Shown here piece by piece: positions 25,661 through 35,014 of a stretch of DNA of 64,000 nt (position 1 is its first letter; every line of letters starts with the position of its first letter). The notes beneath the pieces are model-generated. The model did no database searches. It was not told where the DNA came from and saw only the letters and a program-made list of their open reading frames with translations. A program made the translations under genes and the position numbers. This DNA comes from PCRC01 sp040384665 (GTDB lineage: Bacteria > Pseudomonadota > Gammaproteobacteria > Burkholderiales > Burkholderiaceae_C), in assembly GCA_040384665.1 (NCBI GenBank), contig JAZKIY010000011.1:231292-295291 (forward strand), written 5' to 3'.

Positions 25661-26766
25661 GCCGCGGGCAAACCATTCGCGCCTGGTTGAGCCGCCACGT
25701 CTTCCTGTCGGTTGTGCTGGCCGCCTGTGCGTTGGTCAGCTTGTACTGGGTGGTCATTGCGTCTGACCGTTACGTGTCGGAAGCGCACATCGTGCTGCAA
25801 CGGACCGACAGTTCTGCGGGTCAGGCCTCGGACATTGGTGCCTTGTTGACCGGTGGCAGCGGCAACCGTGGCGACCAGATGTTGTTGCGCGACCACTTGC
25901 TCTCGACCGACATGTTGCGCCAACTGGATGCCGGACTGGGCTTGCGCGCGCATTTCAGCGACGGCCAGCGCGACCTGTTGTCACGCCTGTGGTGGTCTGA
26001 CGCGCCGGATGAACTCTTCCAGCGCTATGTGCGTTCGCGCATCAGCGTGGAGTTTGACGACTACGGTGGGGTGCTGGTGGTTCGCAGCCAGGCATTCGAT
26101 CCAACCACCGCCTATGCCATCACCCGCATGATGGTGAAAGAGGGCGAGAACACCATGAACCGGCTGGCCAAAAAGCTGGCCCAGGACCAGGTGACGTTTC
26201 TTGAAGACCAGGTGGGCGCCCTTGGAAAACGGGCCATTGAGGCCCGCCAGGACGTGGTGCTTTACCAGAACAACAAGGGCTTGCTGTCGCCTGAGAGCAC
26301 CGCAGAGAACCTGGCCACGGTGGTCAACCGTTTGCAGACGCAGTTGTCCGAACTGCAATCCCGGCGCACGGCTGTTGCGGGCTACCTGACCGCCAACGCC
26401 CCCGGCATGGTGGAGCTGGACCTGCAGATCAGTGCCATCGAGCGCCAGATGCGGCGCGAGCGCGAACGCCTCACCTCGTCCAGCGGCCAGACCCTGAACC
26501 GGACGGTAGAGGAATACCAACGCCTGAAGATGGCCGCCGATTTCAGCCAGAACGTGTACAGCCAGGCCCTGGCCTCCCTCGAGCGTGGCCGCATGGAGGC
26601 CGCGCGTACGTTGCGCCAGGTGCAGGTGCTGCAGTCGCCCACCCTGCCTCAGTACCCGCTGGAACCCCAGCGCTTGCACCACACGCTGGTCAGCGTGCTC
26701 GGCTTGCTGCTGGCTGCCGCGCTGCTGCGCCTGATGCTGGCCATCATCAAAGACCACAAGGACTGA
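25657..26766 (+). CDS. kpsE: Capsule export inner-membrane/periplasmic protein KpsE
   Basis: A 369-residue polysaccharide co-polymerase of the PCP-3/KpsE type: TM helix at about residues 15-34 (VVLAACALVSLYWVVIA), a large periplasmic coiled-coil region (about 170-310) and a second TM near residue 340-360 (LVSVLGLLLAAALLRLML). It links the KpsMT exporter to the outer-membrane channel KpsD. There is no tyrosine kinase domain, as expected for ABC-dependent capsules. Confidence 0.92.
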   Translation: MSRGQTIRAWLSRHVFLSVVLAACALVSLYWVVIASDRYVSEAHIVLQRTDSSAGQASDIGALLTGGSGNRGDQMLLRDHLLSTDMLRQLDAGLGLRAHFSDGQRDLLSRLWWSDAPDELFQRYVRSRISVEFDDYGGVLVVRSQAFDPTTAYAITRMMVKEGENTMNRLAKKLAQDQVTFLEDQVGALGKRAIEARQDVVLYQNNKGLLSPESTAENLATVVNRLQTQLSELQSRRTAVAGYLTANAPGMVELDLQISAIERQMRRERERLTSSSGQTLNRTVEEYQRLKMAADFSQNVYSQALASLERGRMEAARTLRQVQVLQSPTLPQYPLEPQRLHHTLVSVLGLLLAAALLRLMLAIIKDHKD

Positions 26767-26770
26767 CGCC

Positions 26771-28486
26771 ATGAAGACACTGACCCCAAGCCGCTGGCTG
26801 GCGGTCGCCGCAGGCCTGTTGTGGGCCATGCAGCACGTACAGGCCGCAGAACTGACGATGACGCGCACCTTGCTGGGCACGCCCAACACCGCCACCACCA
26901 TGCCGACACCGGGTGCGGTTGATGCCGCCGCAGGTGTGTCACCCGCACCGCGTGACGAACCCTTGGCGGCCCCGCAAAAGGCGGACCGCCTGGCCAACCT
27001 CAGCAGCGATGTGTTCGGTGCGCAGCTGTTCACCGGCGCATTTGCCCGCGCCAGCACGGCCACCTTCAACCCCGACTATGTGGTGTCGATTGGCGACCGC
27101 ATCCAGGTGCGCATGTGGGGCGGCTACACCTTCGACGGCGCGTTGGTGGTCGACTCGCAGGGCAACATCTTTCTGCCGTTCTCCGGCCCGGTCCGCGTGC
27201 TGGGTGTGCGCAACAACGACCTGCAAGGGGTGGTCGAGGTGGCGGTGCGCAAGGTGTTCCGTGCCAATGTGTCCAGCTACGCCAGCCTGTCGGCGGCCCA
27301 GCCGGTGCGCATATACGTGGGCGGTGCGGTCAAGCGGCCGGGCATGTACCACGGCACCTCGTTTGACAGCCTGCTGAACTACCTGGACCAGGCGGGTGGC
27401 ATTGACCCCGAGCGTGGCTCCTTCCTCAATGTCCAGGTAAAGCGCGACACCACCGTCCGCGCCACGGTCAGTCTGTACGAGTTTCTGCTGAATGGCCGCA
27501 TCCCTCAGGTGCAGCTCAGCGATGGCGACGTGATTTTCATTCAGCCACGCCAGAAGACGGTCAAGGTGCTGGGCCTGGTGGAAAACGTCAAACGCTTTGA
27601 ATTTTCGACTGCCCGCCTCAGCCTGGTTGATGCCCTGCAGATGGCCAAACCCATGCCGCAGGCCACCCATGTGCGGGTGGTGCGCAACACCGGCACCGTG
27701 CGCAATGTGGATTACGTGGAATTGCCACAGGCCAGCAGCCTGACGCTCGACAACGGCGACGAGGTCGAGCTGGTCGCTGACAAGAAACCCGGCACCATCA
27801 CCGTCCGCGTCGAAGGCGAACACCAGAGTGCGCAGGAATACGTGCTGCCCTATGGCGCGCGTTTTGGGGAGCTGATGCGCAACATCCGCTTGTCGGAACG
27901 TTCCGAAGGCGACAGCGTGCAGCTGTTTCGCCGCAGCGTGGCCGAACGGCAAAAGGCGGTGCTGGGGACGGCCCTGCGAAGCCTGGAAGCCAGCGTGTTG
28001 ACAGCCCGGAGTGGCACCACCGAAGAGGCCCGTTTGCGCAAGGACGAGGCCGACCTGGTGCTGCAGTGGGTGGAGCGCGCCCGCAAGGTGGAGCCCACTG
28101 GCCAGGTCGTGATTGCCCAGGCGGAGGCGCGCGACCAGCTGCTGCTGGAGAACGGCGACGTGGTGCGCATTCCCACCCGTGACGGCTTGGTGTTGATCGG
28201 TGGTGAGGTGCTGTTCCCATCGTCCCTCGCGCACGACCCACAACTCAAAGTGCGCGACTACCTGGCGCGGGCTGGTGGTTACACCCAGAACGCCGACAGC
28301 GCACGTCTGGTGCTGGCCCGCCGCGATGGCAGCTTCACAGAAGTGGGTGAATCCGCCGCAGTTCGCAGCGGCGACGAAATCCTGGTCTTGCCAAAACTGG
28401 ACGTGAAGTCGCGCCAGATATGGAAAGAGCTGCTGCAGTCGGTGTACCAGGTGGTGTTCAGCGCCAAAGTGGTTTTTGGACTGTGA
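26771..28486 (+). CDS. kpsD: Outer-membrane capsule export protein KpsD
   Basis: A 571-residue OPX-family protein with an N-terminal signal peptide (WLAVAAGLLWAMQHVQAA), a Poly_export domain (NPDYVVSIGDRIQVRMWGGY) and several SLBB domains (YVGGAVKRPGMY, VLGLVENVKRFEF, IGGEVLFPSSLAHDP). No lipobox is evident, matching KpsD rather than Wza. It provides the periplasmic or outer-membrane conduit. Starts four bases after kpsE; 32 bases precede the next gene, the longest gap in the operon. Confidence 0.93.
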   Translation: MKTLTPSRWLAVAAGLLWAMQHVQAAELTMTRTLLGTPNTATTMPTPGAVDAAAGVSPAPRDEPLAAPQKADRLANLSSDVFGAQLFTGAFARASTATFNPDYVVSIGDRIQVRMWGGYTFDGALVVDSQGNIFLPFSGPVRVLGVRNNDLQGVVEVAVRKVFRANVSSYASLSAAQPVRIYVGGAVKRPGMYHGTSFDSLLNYLDQAGGIDPERGSFLNVQVKRDTTVRATVSLYEFLLNGRIPQVQLSDGDVIFIQPRQKTVKVLGLVENVKRFEFSTARLSLVDALQMAKPMPQATHVRVVRNTGTVRNVDYVELPQASSLTLDNGDEVELVADKKPGTITVRVEGEHQSAQEYVLPYGARFGELMRNIRLSERSEGDSVQLFRRSVAERQKAVLGTALRSLEASVLTARSGTTEEARLRKDEADLVLQWVERARKVEPTGQVVIAQAEARDQLLLENGDVVRIPTRDGLVLIGGEVLFPSSLAHDPQLKVRDYLARAGGYTQNADSARLVLARRDGSFTEVGESAAVRSGDEILVLPKLDVKSRQIWKELLQSVYQVVFSAKVVFGL

Positions 28487-28518
28487 TCTGTCAACGCAAA
28501 GTGGAAAACGAGGTGAAT

Positions 28519-31500
28519 ATGAAACGAGTGCTGTATTACGTGGAAGCCTGGACCGAGTTGACGTCGGACTTCCGTTTTGGCGCCTTCCAGGACGCGGTCT
28601 ACCAGCTCAAATTGCTGAAGACGCATGCCCCGGAACTCGATTGCCGCTTGCTGATCGGCGACGGCGTGCGCGAGGCCATTCTGAAGGCCAACTACACCGC
28701 GCACAGCGATTTCCCTACCGCTGTGTTGCACACCGCTGATTTGCGCCGGGTGTTCCGGGATTACCGGTCCGCTGCCCATGCCTTCATGACGCAGCAGATC
28801 ACCCACGACGAACTGGATGCGTTGGCCCAACTGAGCCAGCAGGCGCTGGGTGATTTCGAGCCCGATGTGATCCTTATGCACGAAACGCACGCGCCTTTCC
28901 TGAGCCGTGCCTACCCGGACGCGATGCTGCTGCACAGCATGTACGGCATGACTTACCGCATGCCCTACCCGCAGCTCACGCTGTTTGACCCGGCTGGTCT
29001 GTACCAGCACTCGCTGCTGGCCACCCATGCCGCCGATATTGCCGCCACGCCACTGCCCCCGGGCGAGCGCCGCTTGTTGGGGGAGGTGCGCAACTGGTTT
29101 GCCGCCCAGGTGGTGCCACACGACCCGGTCTGGCCACTGATCGAGCCCGACCAGTCACGCTACGACAAACTGGTGCTGGTGCCGCTGCAGGTCGATGGTT
29201 ACTACGCTTTTGAGGAGTGCAGCCGCTACGGCAGCCAGGTGGAGTTTCTGGAAGATGTGCTGGAGCGCACGCCCCGTGGCTGGGGTGTGGTGGTCACCGA
29301 GCACAGCGAGTACAAGCCCGCACTGGACGAGCTCACCGTCAACCGGTTGCGCCGCCTGTACCCGAACCTGATTTATTCGCGCGAACTCAACGCCATTCCC
29401 TACGTGTCGCAGGCGCTGCTGGCGCATGTGGACGCGGTGGTCACCGTGTCCAGTTCGCTGGCTTTCCAGGCGCTGATTTTTGACTGCGTCGTTGTCGCGG
29501 CTGGCCATTCGCACATCAATGCGGTGGCCACCTGCACGCTGGACCAGTTGGTCAACTGCTTCGATCTGCATGTGCGTGGTGCCCGCGACAGCCTGCTGCA
29601 CTTCCTGTTGACGCGCTACCACCACGCGACAGCCCAGCACGTGCACGACGGCGCTGGTTTGTACACCTTGCTGACGCAGCGCTACCAAGCGTTTGAAGCC
29701 GGGTTCACGGGTCTGGAGACCCTGCCGGTGCAGGGCCTGTCAGAGGTGTTCGAGCAGATCAAGGCGCTGTCGCAATGGCGTGCCTGGACACAGAACCTCA
29801 AGAGCCGCAACATCAAGGTGCAGCCGCACCCGGTGCTGTCGCGCATGGTATTCAACGAGGCCGTCTCATTTGATTTGTTCGACACGCTGGTCGACCGGCC
29901 CTTCGTACAGCCGCACGAGCTGTTCCAGTTTCTCGAGCCCATGGTGCGCGAACGCACCGGCAACATCTACTTCCCGTTCCACCACCTGCGGCGTGAGGCG
30001 GAGCGCAAGGCGCGCGAAGCCAACGGTCACCGCATTGAAGTCACGCTGGATGAAATCTACGCCCAGCTCGAGATCGCCACCGGTTTCCCCAAAGCACTGT
30101 TGGACGACATCCAGGCGCTGGAGGTGCAGGCTGAACTTGCGCTGGTTGGCCCACGCCGTGGCATGGTCAGAACCTGGCGCATGGCACAGAGTTGGGGCAA
30201 GTGGCGCAGCATCCTGACAGACATCTACCTCGAAGAGCATGTCATCCGCACCTTGCTGGCCAAACACGGGCTGGCCGACTTCGACGTGTTGTTTGTGTCA
30301 GCCACCGAACGCATCCGCAAGGAAGACGGCTCGGTCTATCCAGACTACCTGGCCAAAGTACGGCAGCTCGACCCCGGCGTCAAAACCTACCTGCACATTG
30401 GCGACAACCCGCGCGCCGACGGCGAGATGGCGCGCAAGTTCGGCATCGAGGCGGTGGTCATTCCCAAGGCCATGGACCAGTTGCGCAAGACCGAGCTGGG
30501 CAAGGTGTTCCAGAACGCACTGGCCGCACCGAGTTTTGACAGCAGCATCCACCTGGGCCTGATGGCCAACCGATTCTTTTCAGCACCGACCAGCGCCTAC
30601 AAGGCTGGCAGCCTGTGCGACGGCAACCTGTTCAACGTGGGCTACAGCGTGCTGGGACCGTTTGTGCTCGGCTACGTGCAGTGGGTGATCCGCCGGATGC
30701 AGGCGCACAAGGTCGACCACGCCTATTTCCTGGCGCGAGATGGCTACCTGGTGATGAAGGTCTACGAGGCCATGAAGCAGGTCATGCCCAACCTCCCTGA
30801 CCATTCCTATCTGTACTGCTCGCGCCGGGGTGTGATGGTGCCCGGCATTGGCAACGAGAAAGACATCTTCGAGATTGCCACGCTCAACTATGGCACCACC
30901 ACCGTCAAGAACTTCCTGCATTCCCGCTACGGACTGGAAGCCGAAGACCTGCCGGCCTCGCTGCTGAGAAAACATGGCATCAAAGCCGATGGCAGTACCC
31001 TGATTGGCTACCCGCGCGACCTGGCGCTGACCATCCGTCTGGTGACCGATCTCAAGCCTTTCATCCTGGAGAAAGCGGAGGCCGAGCGCAGTACTTACCT
31101 GCGCTACCTGGAACAAGAAGGCGCCTGCGATCCGAAGCGCCGCAGCGCGTTTGTGGACATTGGGTACTCTGGCACCATGCAGCGCAAGGTCTCCGAGCTG
31201 ACCGGACAGGATTACCACGGCTACTACATGCTGACGCACAACTACGTGCTGCACCATTTCCGCGACCAGGTGTTCGAGGCCTGGCTGGAGGAGTACGACA
31301 GCCAGCGCGCGGCCTACAAACACCCGTTCAACCAGTACATTCCGCTGATTGAAAGCCTGCTCAGTTCCACCGAGGGCAGCTTTGTCTGTTTCCACGACAA
31401 GAACGGCAAGCTCGAACCCGAGTACCTGTACGCCAGCAACGAGCGCGAGCGTTGCGCCTTTGTGGAAGGCCTGCATGCCGGTGCGATGGCGTTTGTGGAC

Positions 31501-32079
31501 GACTACCTGCGCCTGTTCGGCAAGTTTGCCACCGACTTCGAGTTCTCGCCCCAGGTGGCCTCGTTCCCGATGTTCCAGTTTGGCGACCGGCCCAGCCCGG
31601 CCGATGTGGCGGTGTTTGAAGGCCTGGTGCTGGAGAACATGTTTGCTGGCGCCGAGTTCTCGGTCATCTCCAGCCCGCACAAGCTGCTGGATGCCAAGGG
31701 CCGGCTTAGCACCAGCGCGGTCGAGCGGCTGGTGGCCGAGTCCAAATGGAAGCAGGGCGCACAGGTGGCCTACCGCAAGTACGCGGACGGCAGCCCAGTG
31801 GTGCCAGCGAAGCCCGCAGCACCAGTGGTTGTTGCCAAAGTTCAGCCTGCGCCATCGGTGCCGTCGTCTGCACCGGTGATGCTCCCGGCCCATGCGCCTG
31901 CCATGGCGGTCGTCGGCCTGCAGGCTGAACGCAAAGACCGCCTGGCCCGCAAGCTCAAGACCGATCCCCAGCGCTTCTTTGCCGATGCCCGTGTTGCCGC
32001 GTTACGGCCATTGCGGCACTTGTTTGCCAACAACCTGATGGGGCGTTTGTCTACCTCGGTGGTCCGCACGCTTCTGTGA
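28519..32079 (+). CDS. Large capsule-locus protein: GT-B-like + HAD (COG5610-type) multidomain
   Basis: A 1186-residue cytoplasmic protein with no close standard gene name. Residues about 1-440 resemble the Kps GT-B glycosyltransferase fold (VLVPLQVDGYY, then a region ending in VTVSSSLAFQALIF). A HAD phosphatase-like domain follows, with motif I Asp452/Asp455 (FDLFDTL) and HIGDN near residues 626-630. Next comes a COG5610-type region (HAYFLARDGYLVMKVY near 735, then LYCSRRGV; VDIGYSGTMQRK). The end has a Pro/Ala-rich linker (about 1094-1133) and a basic tail with KLKTDPQRFF. It probably assembles or modifies the serotype-specific chain. ATG preceded by CGAGGTGAAT; stop overlaps the next GTG. 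Confidence 0.75.
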   Translation: MKRVLYYVEAWTELTSDFRFGAFQDAVYQLKLLKTHAPELDCRLLIGDGVREAILKANYTAHSDFPTAVLHTADLRRVFRDYRSAAHAFMTQQITHDELDALAQLSQQALGDFEPDVILMHETHAPFLSRAYPDAMLLHSMYGMTYRMPYPQLTLFDPAGLYQHSLLATHAADIAATPLPPGERRLLGEVRNWFAAQVVPHDPVWPLIEPDQSRYDKLVLVPLQVDGYYAFEECSRYGSQVEFLEDVLERTPRGWGVVVTEHSEYKPALDELTVNRLRRLYPNLIYSRELNAIPYVSQALLAHVDAVVTVSSSLAFQALIFDCVVVAAGHSHINAVATCTLDQLVNCFDLHVRGARDSLLHFLLTRYHHATAQHVHDGAGLYTLLTQRYQAFEAGFTGLETLPVQGLSEVFEQIKALSQWRAWTQNLKSRNIKVQPHPVLSRMVFNEAVSFDLFDTLVDRPFVQPHELFQFLEPMVRERTGNIYFPFHHLRREAERKAREANGHRIEVTLDEIYAQLEIATGFPKALLDDIQALEVQAELALVGPRRGMVRTWRMAQSWGKWRSILTDIYLEEHVIRTLLAKHGLADFDVLFVSATERIRKEDGSVYPDYLAKVRQLDPGVKTYLHIGDNPRADGEMARKFGIEAVVIPKAMDQLRKTELGKVFQNALAAPSFDSSIHLGLMANRFFSAPTSAYKAGSLCDGNLFNVGYSVLGPFVLGYVQWVIRRMQAHKVDHAYFLARDGYLVMKVYEAMKQVMPNLPDHSYLYCSRRGVMVPGIGNEKDIFEIATLNYGTTTVKNFLHSRYGLEAEDLPASLLRKHGIKADGSTLIGYPRDLALTIRLVTDLKPFILEKAEAERSTYLRYLEQEGACDPKRRSAFVDIGYSGTMQRKVSELTGQDYHGYYMLTHNYVLHHFRDQVFEAWLEEYDSQRAAYKHPFNQYIPLIESLLSSTEGSFVCFHDKNGKLEPEYLYASNERERCAFVEGLHAGAMAFVDDYLRLFGKFATDFEFSPQVASFPMFQFGDRPSPADVAVFEGLVLENMFAGAEFSVISSPHKLLDAKGRLSTSAVERLVAESKWKQGAQVAYRKYADGSPVVPAKPAAPVVVAKVQPAPSVPSSAPVMLPAHAPAMAVVGLQAERKDRLARKLKTDPQRFFADARVAALRPLRHLFANNLMGRLSTSVVRTLL

Positions 32080-32984
32080 GCCTGCTGGCGCTCAAGTCCG
32101 ACCTGTGGCTGGCGTGCACGCACATGCGCGAGGCCCTGACCGCGCGTTGTCTGGACCGCTTGCCCGAGGTCGTGTTCCCGTTCGGTTTTCAGTGGTGCGA
32201 AGGGCCACCGCCTGAACTGGTGTTCTACGACTGCAGCCGGGCCATTGATGTGCAGCGTTTGCTGGCCCTGGGTGTGGTCAGCCTGACGCAGGCCGACCAC
32301 TGCATCGGCAACTGTGTCTGGCTCGCGCCTGGTGTGCAGGTGGTTGGCTTGACCCTGCGCTTTGAGCGGTCGCACTGCCACGTGGTCGTGGGGCCCGGAC
32401 GAGGTCTTCGCGGCTCGATCGTGTTGCGCGCCCAAGGCAGTCTGGTTCTTCTTGGCGCCAGCACGCAGCCGGCGGTCACACTGGACCTGGAGGTCATGGG
32501 CGAGGGCAATGCCTTTGTTTTGGCGCAGCACGCCACCACCTGGGGCAGCCACTTCACGCTGGGCGGTGAGGGCCGGCTGATGGCCCTGGGCGAACACGCG
32601 ATGCTGGCGATGCAGACGGCGGTGCTCAACCACGACCTGCACCCGGTATTTTTTCTGTCAGCGCCGGCACAGGTCATCAACCCGCCGCGTGACCAACTGA
32701 TTTTCCCGCATGTCTGGCTGGCCCGGCAAGTGCAGGTGCTCAAGGCCGACATTGGTTACGGCGCCATCGTTGGCACCCTGTCGCTGGTGAACCGCGATGT
32801 GCTTCCCTGTACGCTGGTGGCGGGCATTCCAGCGCGTGTGTTGCGCACCGGGGTGTCGTTCGACCGCGCGCTCAACCAGTGCCAGCCGGAAACTTTAGAG
32901 CGGCTGAAGCAGTATGAGGCCGCGTTTTCCGGTCTTTTTCCAGACACCCCACCGGCCTTGCCGAACCCAGAATCAGGGTCATGA
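32076..32984 (+). CDS. Hexapeptide-repeat (left-handed beta-helix) acyltransferase-like protein
   Basis: A 302-residue protein starting at a GTG that overlaps the previous stop by four bases. The first 200 residues are beta-rich with weak hexapeptide periodicity (VWLAPGVQVVGLTL, SIVLRAQGSLVLLGAST), and the C-terminal segment HVWLARQVQVLKADIGYGAIVGTLSLVNRDV with VAGIPARVLR is a clear bacterial-transferase hexapeptide end. Probable role: O-acetylation of the capsule or a sugar precursor. The usual catalytic His may be the His of LNHDLHP. Divergent from well-known acetyltransferases. Confidence 0.7.
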   Translation: MSLLALKSDLWLACTHMREALTARCLDRLPEVVFPFGFQWCEGPPPELVFYDCSRAIDVQRLLALGVVSLTQADHCIGNCVWLAPGVQVVGLTLRFERSHCHVVVGPGRGLRGSIVLRAQGSLVLLGASTQPAVTLDLEVMGEGNAFVLAQHATTWGSHFTLGGEGRLMALGEHAMLAMQTAVLNHDLHPVFFLSAPAQVINPPRDQLIFPHVWLARQVQVLKADIGYGAIVGTLSLVNRDVLPCTLVAGIPARVLRTGVSFDRALNQCQPETLERLKQYEAAFSGLFPDTPPALPNPESGS

Positions 32985-35014
32985 TTCCAACGCGCAACGC
33001 CCCCGGCTTCCTCACCTGGTCGGCCGGCATTGCGCGGCTTCCCGGCATCGAGCGCTTTCTTGACGGCCCGGTTGCACGCACGGCACTTTGGCGCACCGCC
33101 ACAGCCGCTGGCCCAACGCTGGTGGGATGGGGCAACAAACCTGCGTCGCGTGCATGCCGTGCTTTTGCGCAACAAAACGGCCTGCCGTTTCTGGCACTCG
33201 AAGACGGTTTCCTGCGCTCGGTTGGCTTTGGCCCGCGGGTGCCTTCGCTGTCGCTGGTGCAGGACGACCTGGGCATTTACTACGACGCGTCCCGGCCATC
33301 CCGACTGGAAACCCTGGTGACCGAGCCGCTGGACGCAACCCAGTTGGCGCGTGCCGAGGCGCTGGTGCGTGCCTGGCGCGAAGGCCGCGTGTCGAAATAC
33401 AACCACGCCCGCGAGCACGAGGCCCCGCTTCCGGCGGCTTATGTCCTGGTGGCCGACCAGACCGCAGGTGACCAGTCGGTGCACGGCGGATTGGCCGGGC
33501 CAGACAGCTTCCAGCGCATGCTGGAAGCCGCCCTCGCGCAGCACCCCAATTGCCAGGTGGTTGTCAAGGTGCACCCCGAGGTGGCTGCCGGTCACAAACA
33601 GGGCCATTTCAACCTGGCAGCCTTGCGCCAGATGCCACGTGTGCACGTGATGGGCGGTGACGTGCACCCTGTCCGTTTGATCCAGCATGCCCGTGCGGTG
33701 TATGTGGTGACGTCGCAGATCGGTTTCGAAGCCTTGCTGTGGGGCCGTCCGGTGTACACCTTTGGCATGCCGTTTTATGCCGGCTGGGGACTCACCCACG
33801 ACGCGCTGCCGGCCCCCGCACGGCGCCGCACGGTCAATGGCCTGCAACTGGTGCATGCCTGCCTCGTCGCCTACCCGCGCTACCTGAACCCTGAGACAGG
33901 CCAGCGCTGCGAGGTGGAGGTGGTGCTGGCCCACCTGGCTCTGCAACGTGCGCAGCGCACACGTTACCCGGCACAGGTTTTTGCCTGCGGTTTTTCCCGC
34001 TGGAAACGGCCATTGGTGCAAGCTTTTCTGCAGGGCAGCGGTGTGCAGTTTGTCACCACCACCACCGGTCTGCCTGAAGGGGCCTGCATTGCCGTCTGGG
34101 GCCGGCGTGAATTGCCAGGGCAACCGCCAGCCCGGCACCAGGTGTTGCGCCTGGAAGACGGTTTTCTGCGTTCGGTCGGCTTGGGTGCCGACCTCACCCG
34201 CCCCTTGTCGTGGGTGGTCGATGCCGCAGGCATGTACTTTGACCGACACCAGCCTTCGGTGCTGGAGCAGACGCTGCAGCACCACCATTTCAGCCCGGAG
34301 GTGTTGGTGCGTGCACTGCGCCTGCGGACCAGCATCGTGGGCCACGGCGTGACCAAGTACAACGTGGCCGGCCAGGCCTGGCAGCCTGCGCGGCCCAGCA
34401 AGCCAGCACGCAGGCTGGTGCTGGTGGCCGGACAGGTCGAGGACGATGCTTCGGTGCGTTGGGGCGGTGGCACCGTGCGCACCAACCGCGCCTTGTTGCT
34501 GGCGGCGCGGCAAAAGTGCCCTGGCGCCTACCTGGTCTACAAACCCCATCCCGATGTGCTGGCCGGGCTGCGGCCCGACTCCCTCAGCCTGCCAGAGGCC
34601 GCCACGCTGTGCGATGAACTGGTGGGAAACGCCAGCCTGAACGACCTGTTGCGGGCGGCTGACGAGGTGCATGTGCTGACCTCGCTGACAGGTTTTGAAG
34701 CCCTGTTGCGCGGCAAACACGTGGTCTGTCATGGTCAGCCGTTTTATGCCGGCTGGGGTCTGACCGAAGACACCCAGCCGCACCCGCGCCGTACTCGGCG
34801 ACTCAGCCTCGACGAGTTGGTGGCCGGCAGTCTGCTGCTCTACCCCCGTTACATCGGCCGCACCACCGGCGCCTTCACCACGCCTGAACGGGCACTGGAA
34901 GAACTGCTGCAGTGGCGCAGCCACCCGCCCGCCCGCTTCCCCGTGGGCCGCTGGCTGCGCCGTCTGTGGAGCCAACTGCGCCAGTGGCGCATGCACCCTG
35001 TGGCCAACGCATGA
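32981..35014 (+). CDS. kpsC: Capsule Kdo-linker transferase KpsC
   Basis: A 677-residue enzyme made of two homologous transferase modules. The duplication is visible: LALEDGFLRSVGFG near residue 70 recurs as LRLEDGFLRSVGLG near 390, and FGMPFYAGWGLT recurs as HGQPFYAGWGLT. In characterised group 2 systems the two modules alternately add beta-linked Kdo residues to the lipid acceptor started by KpsS. Full length compared with E. coli KpsC (about 675). Overlaps the acyltransferase stop and the kpsS ATG by four bases each. Confidence 0.93.
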   Translation: MIPTRNAPGFLTWSAGIARLPGIERFLDGPVARTALWRTATAAGPTLVGWGNKPASRACRAFAQQNGLPFLALEDGFLRSVGFGPRVPSLSLVQDDLGIYYDASRPSRLETLVTEPLDATQLARAEALVRAWREGRVSKYNHAREHEAPLPAAYVLVADQTAGDQSVHGGLAGPDSFQRMLEAALAQHPNCQVVVKVHPEVAAGHKQGHFNLAALRQMPRVHVMGGDVHPVRLIQHARAVYVVTSQIGFEALLWGRPVYTFGMPFYAGWGLTHDALPAPARRRTVNGLQLVHACLVAYPRYLNPETGQRCEVEVVLAHLALQRAQRTRYPAQVFACGFSRWKRPLVQAFLQGSGVQFVTTTTGLPEGACIAVWGRRELPGQPPARHQVLRLEDGFLRSVGLGADLTRPLSWVVDAAGMYFDRHQPSVLEQTLQHHHFSPEVLVRALRLRTSIVGHGVTKYNVAGQAWQPARPSKPARRLVLVAGQVEDDASVRWGGGTVRTNRALLLAARQKCPGAYLVYKPHPDVLAGLRPDSLSLPEAATLCDELVGNASLNDLLRAADEVHVLTSLTGFEALLRGKHVVCHGQPFYAGWGLTEDTQPHPRRTRRLSLDELVAGSLLLYPRYIGRTTGAFTTPERALEELLQWRSHPPARFPVGRWLRRLWSQLRQWRMHPVANA

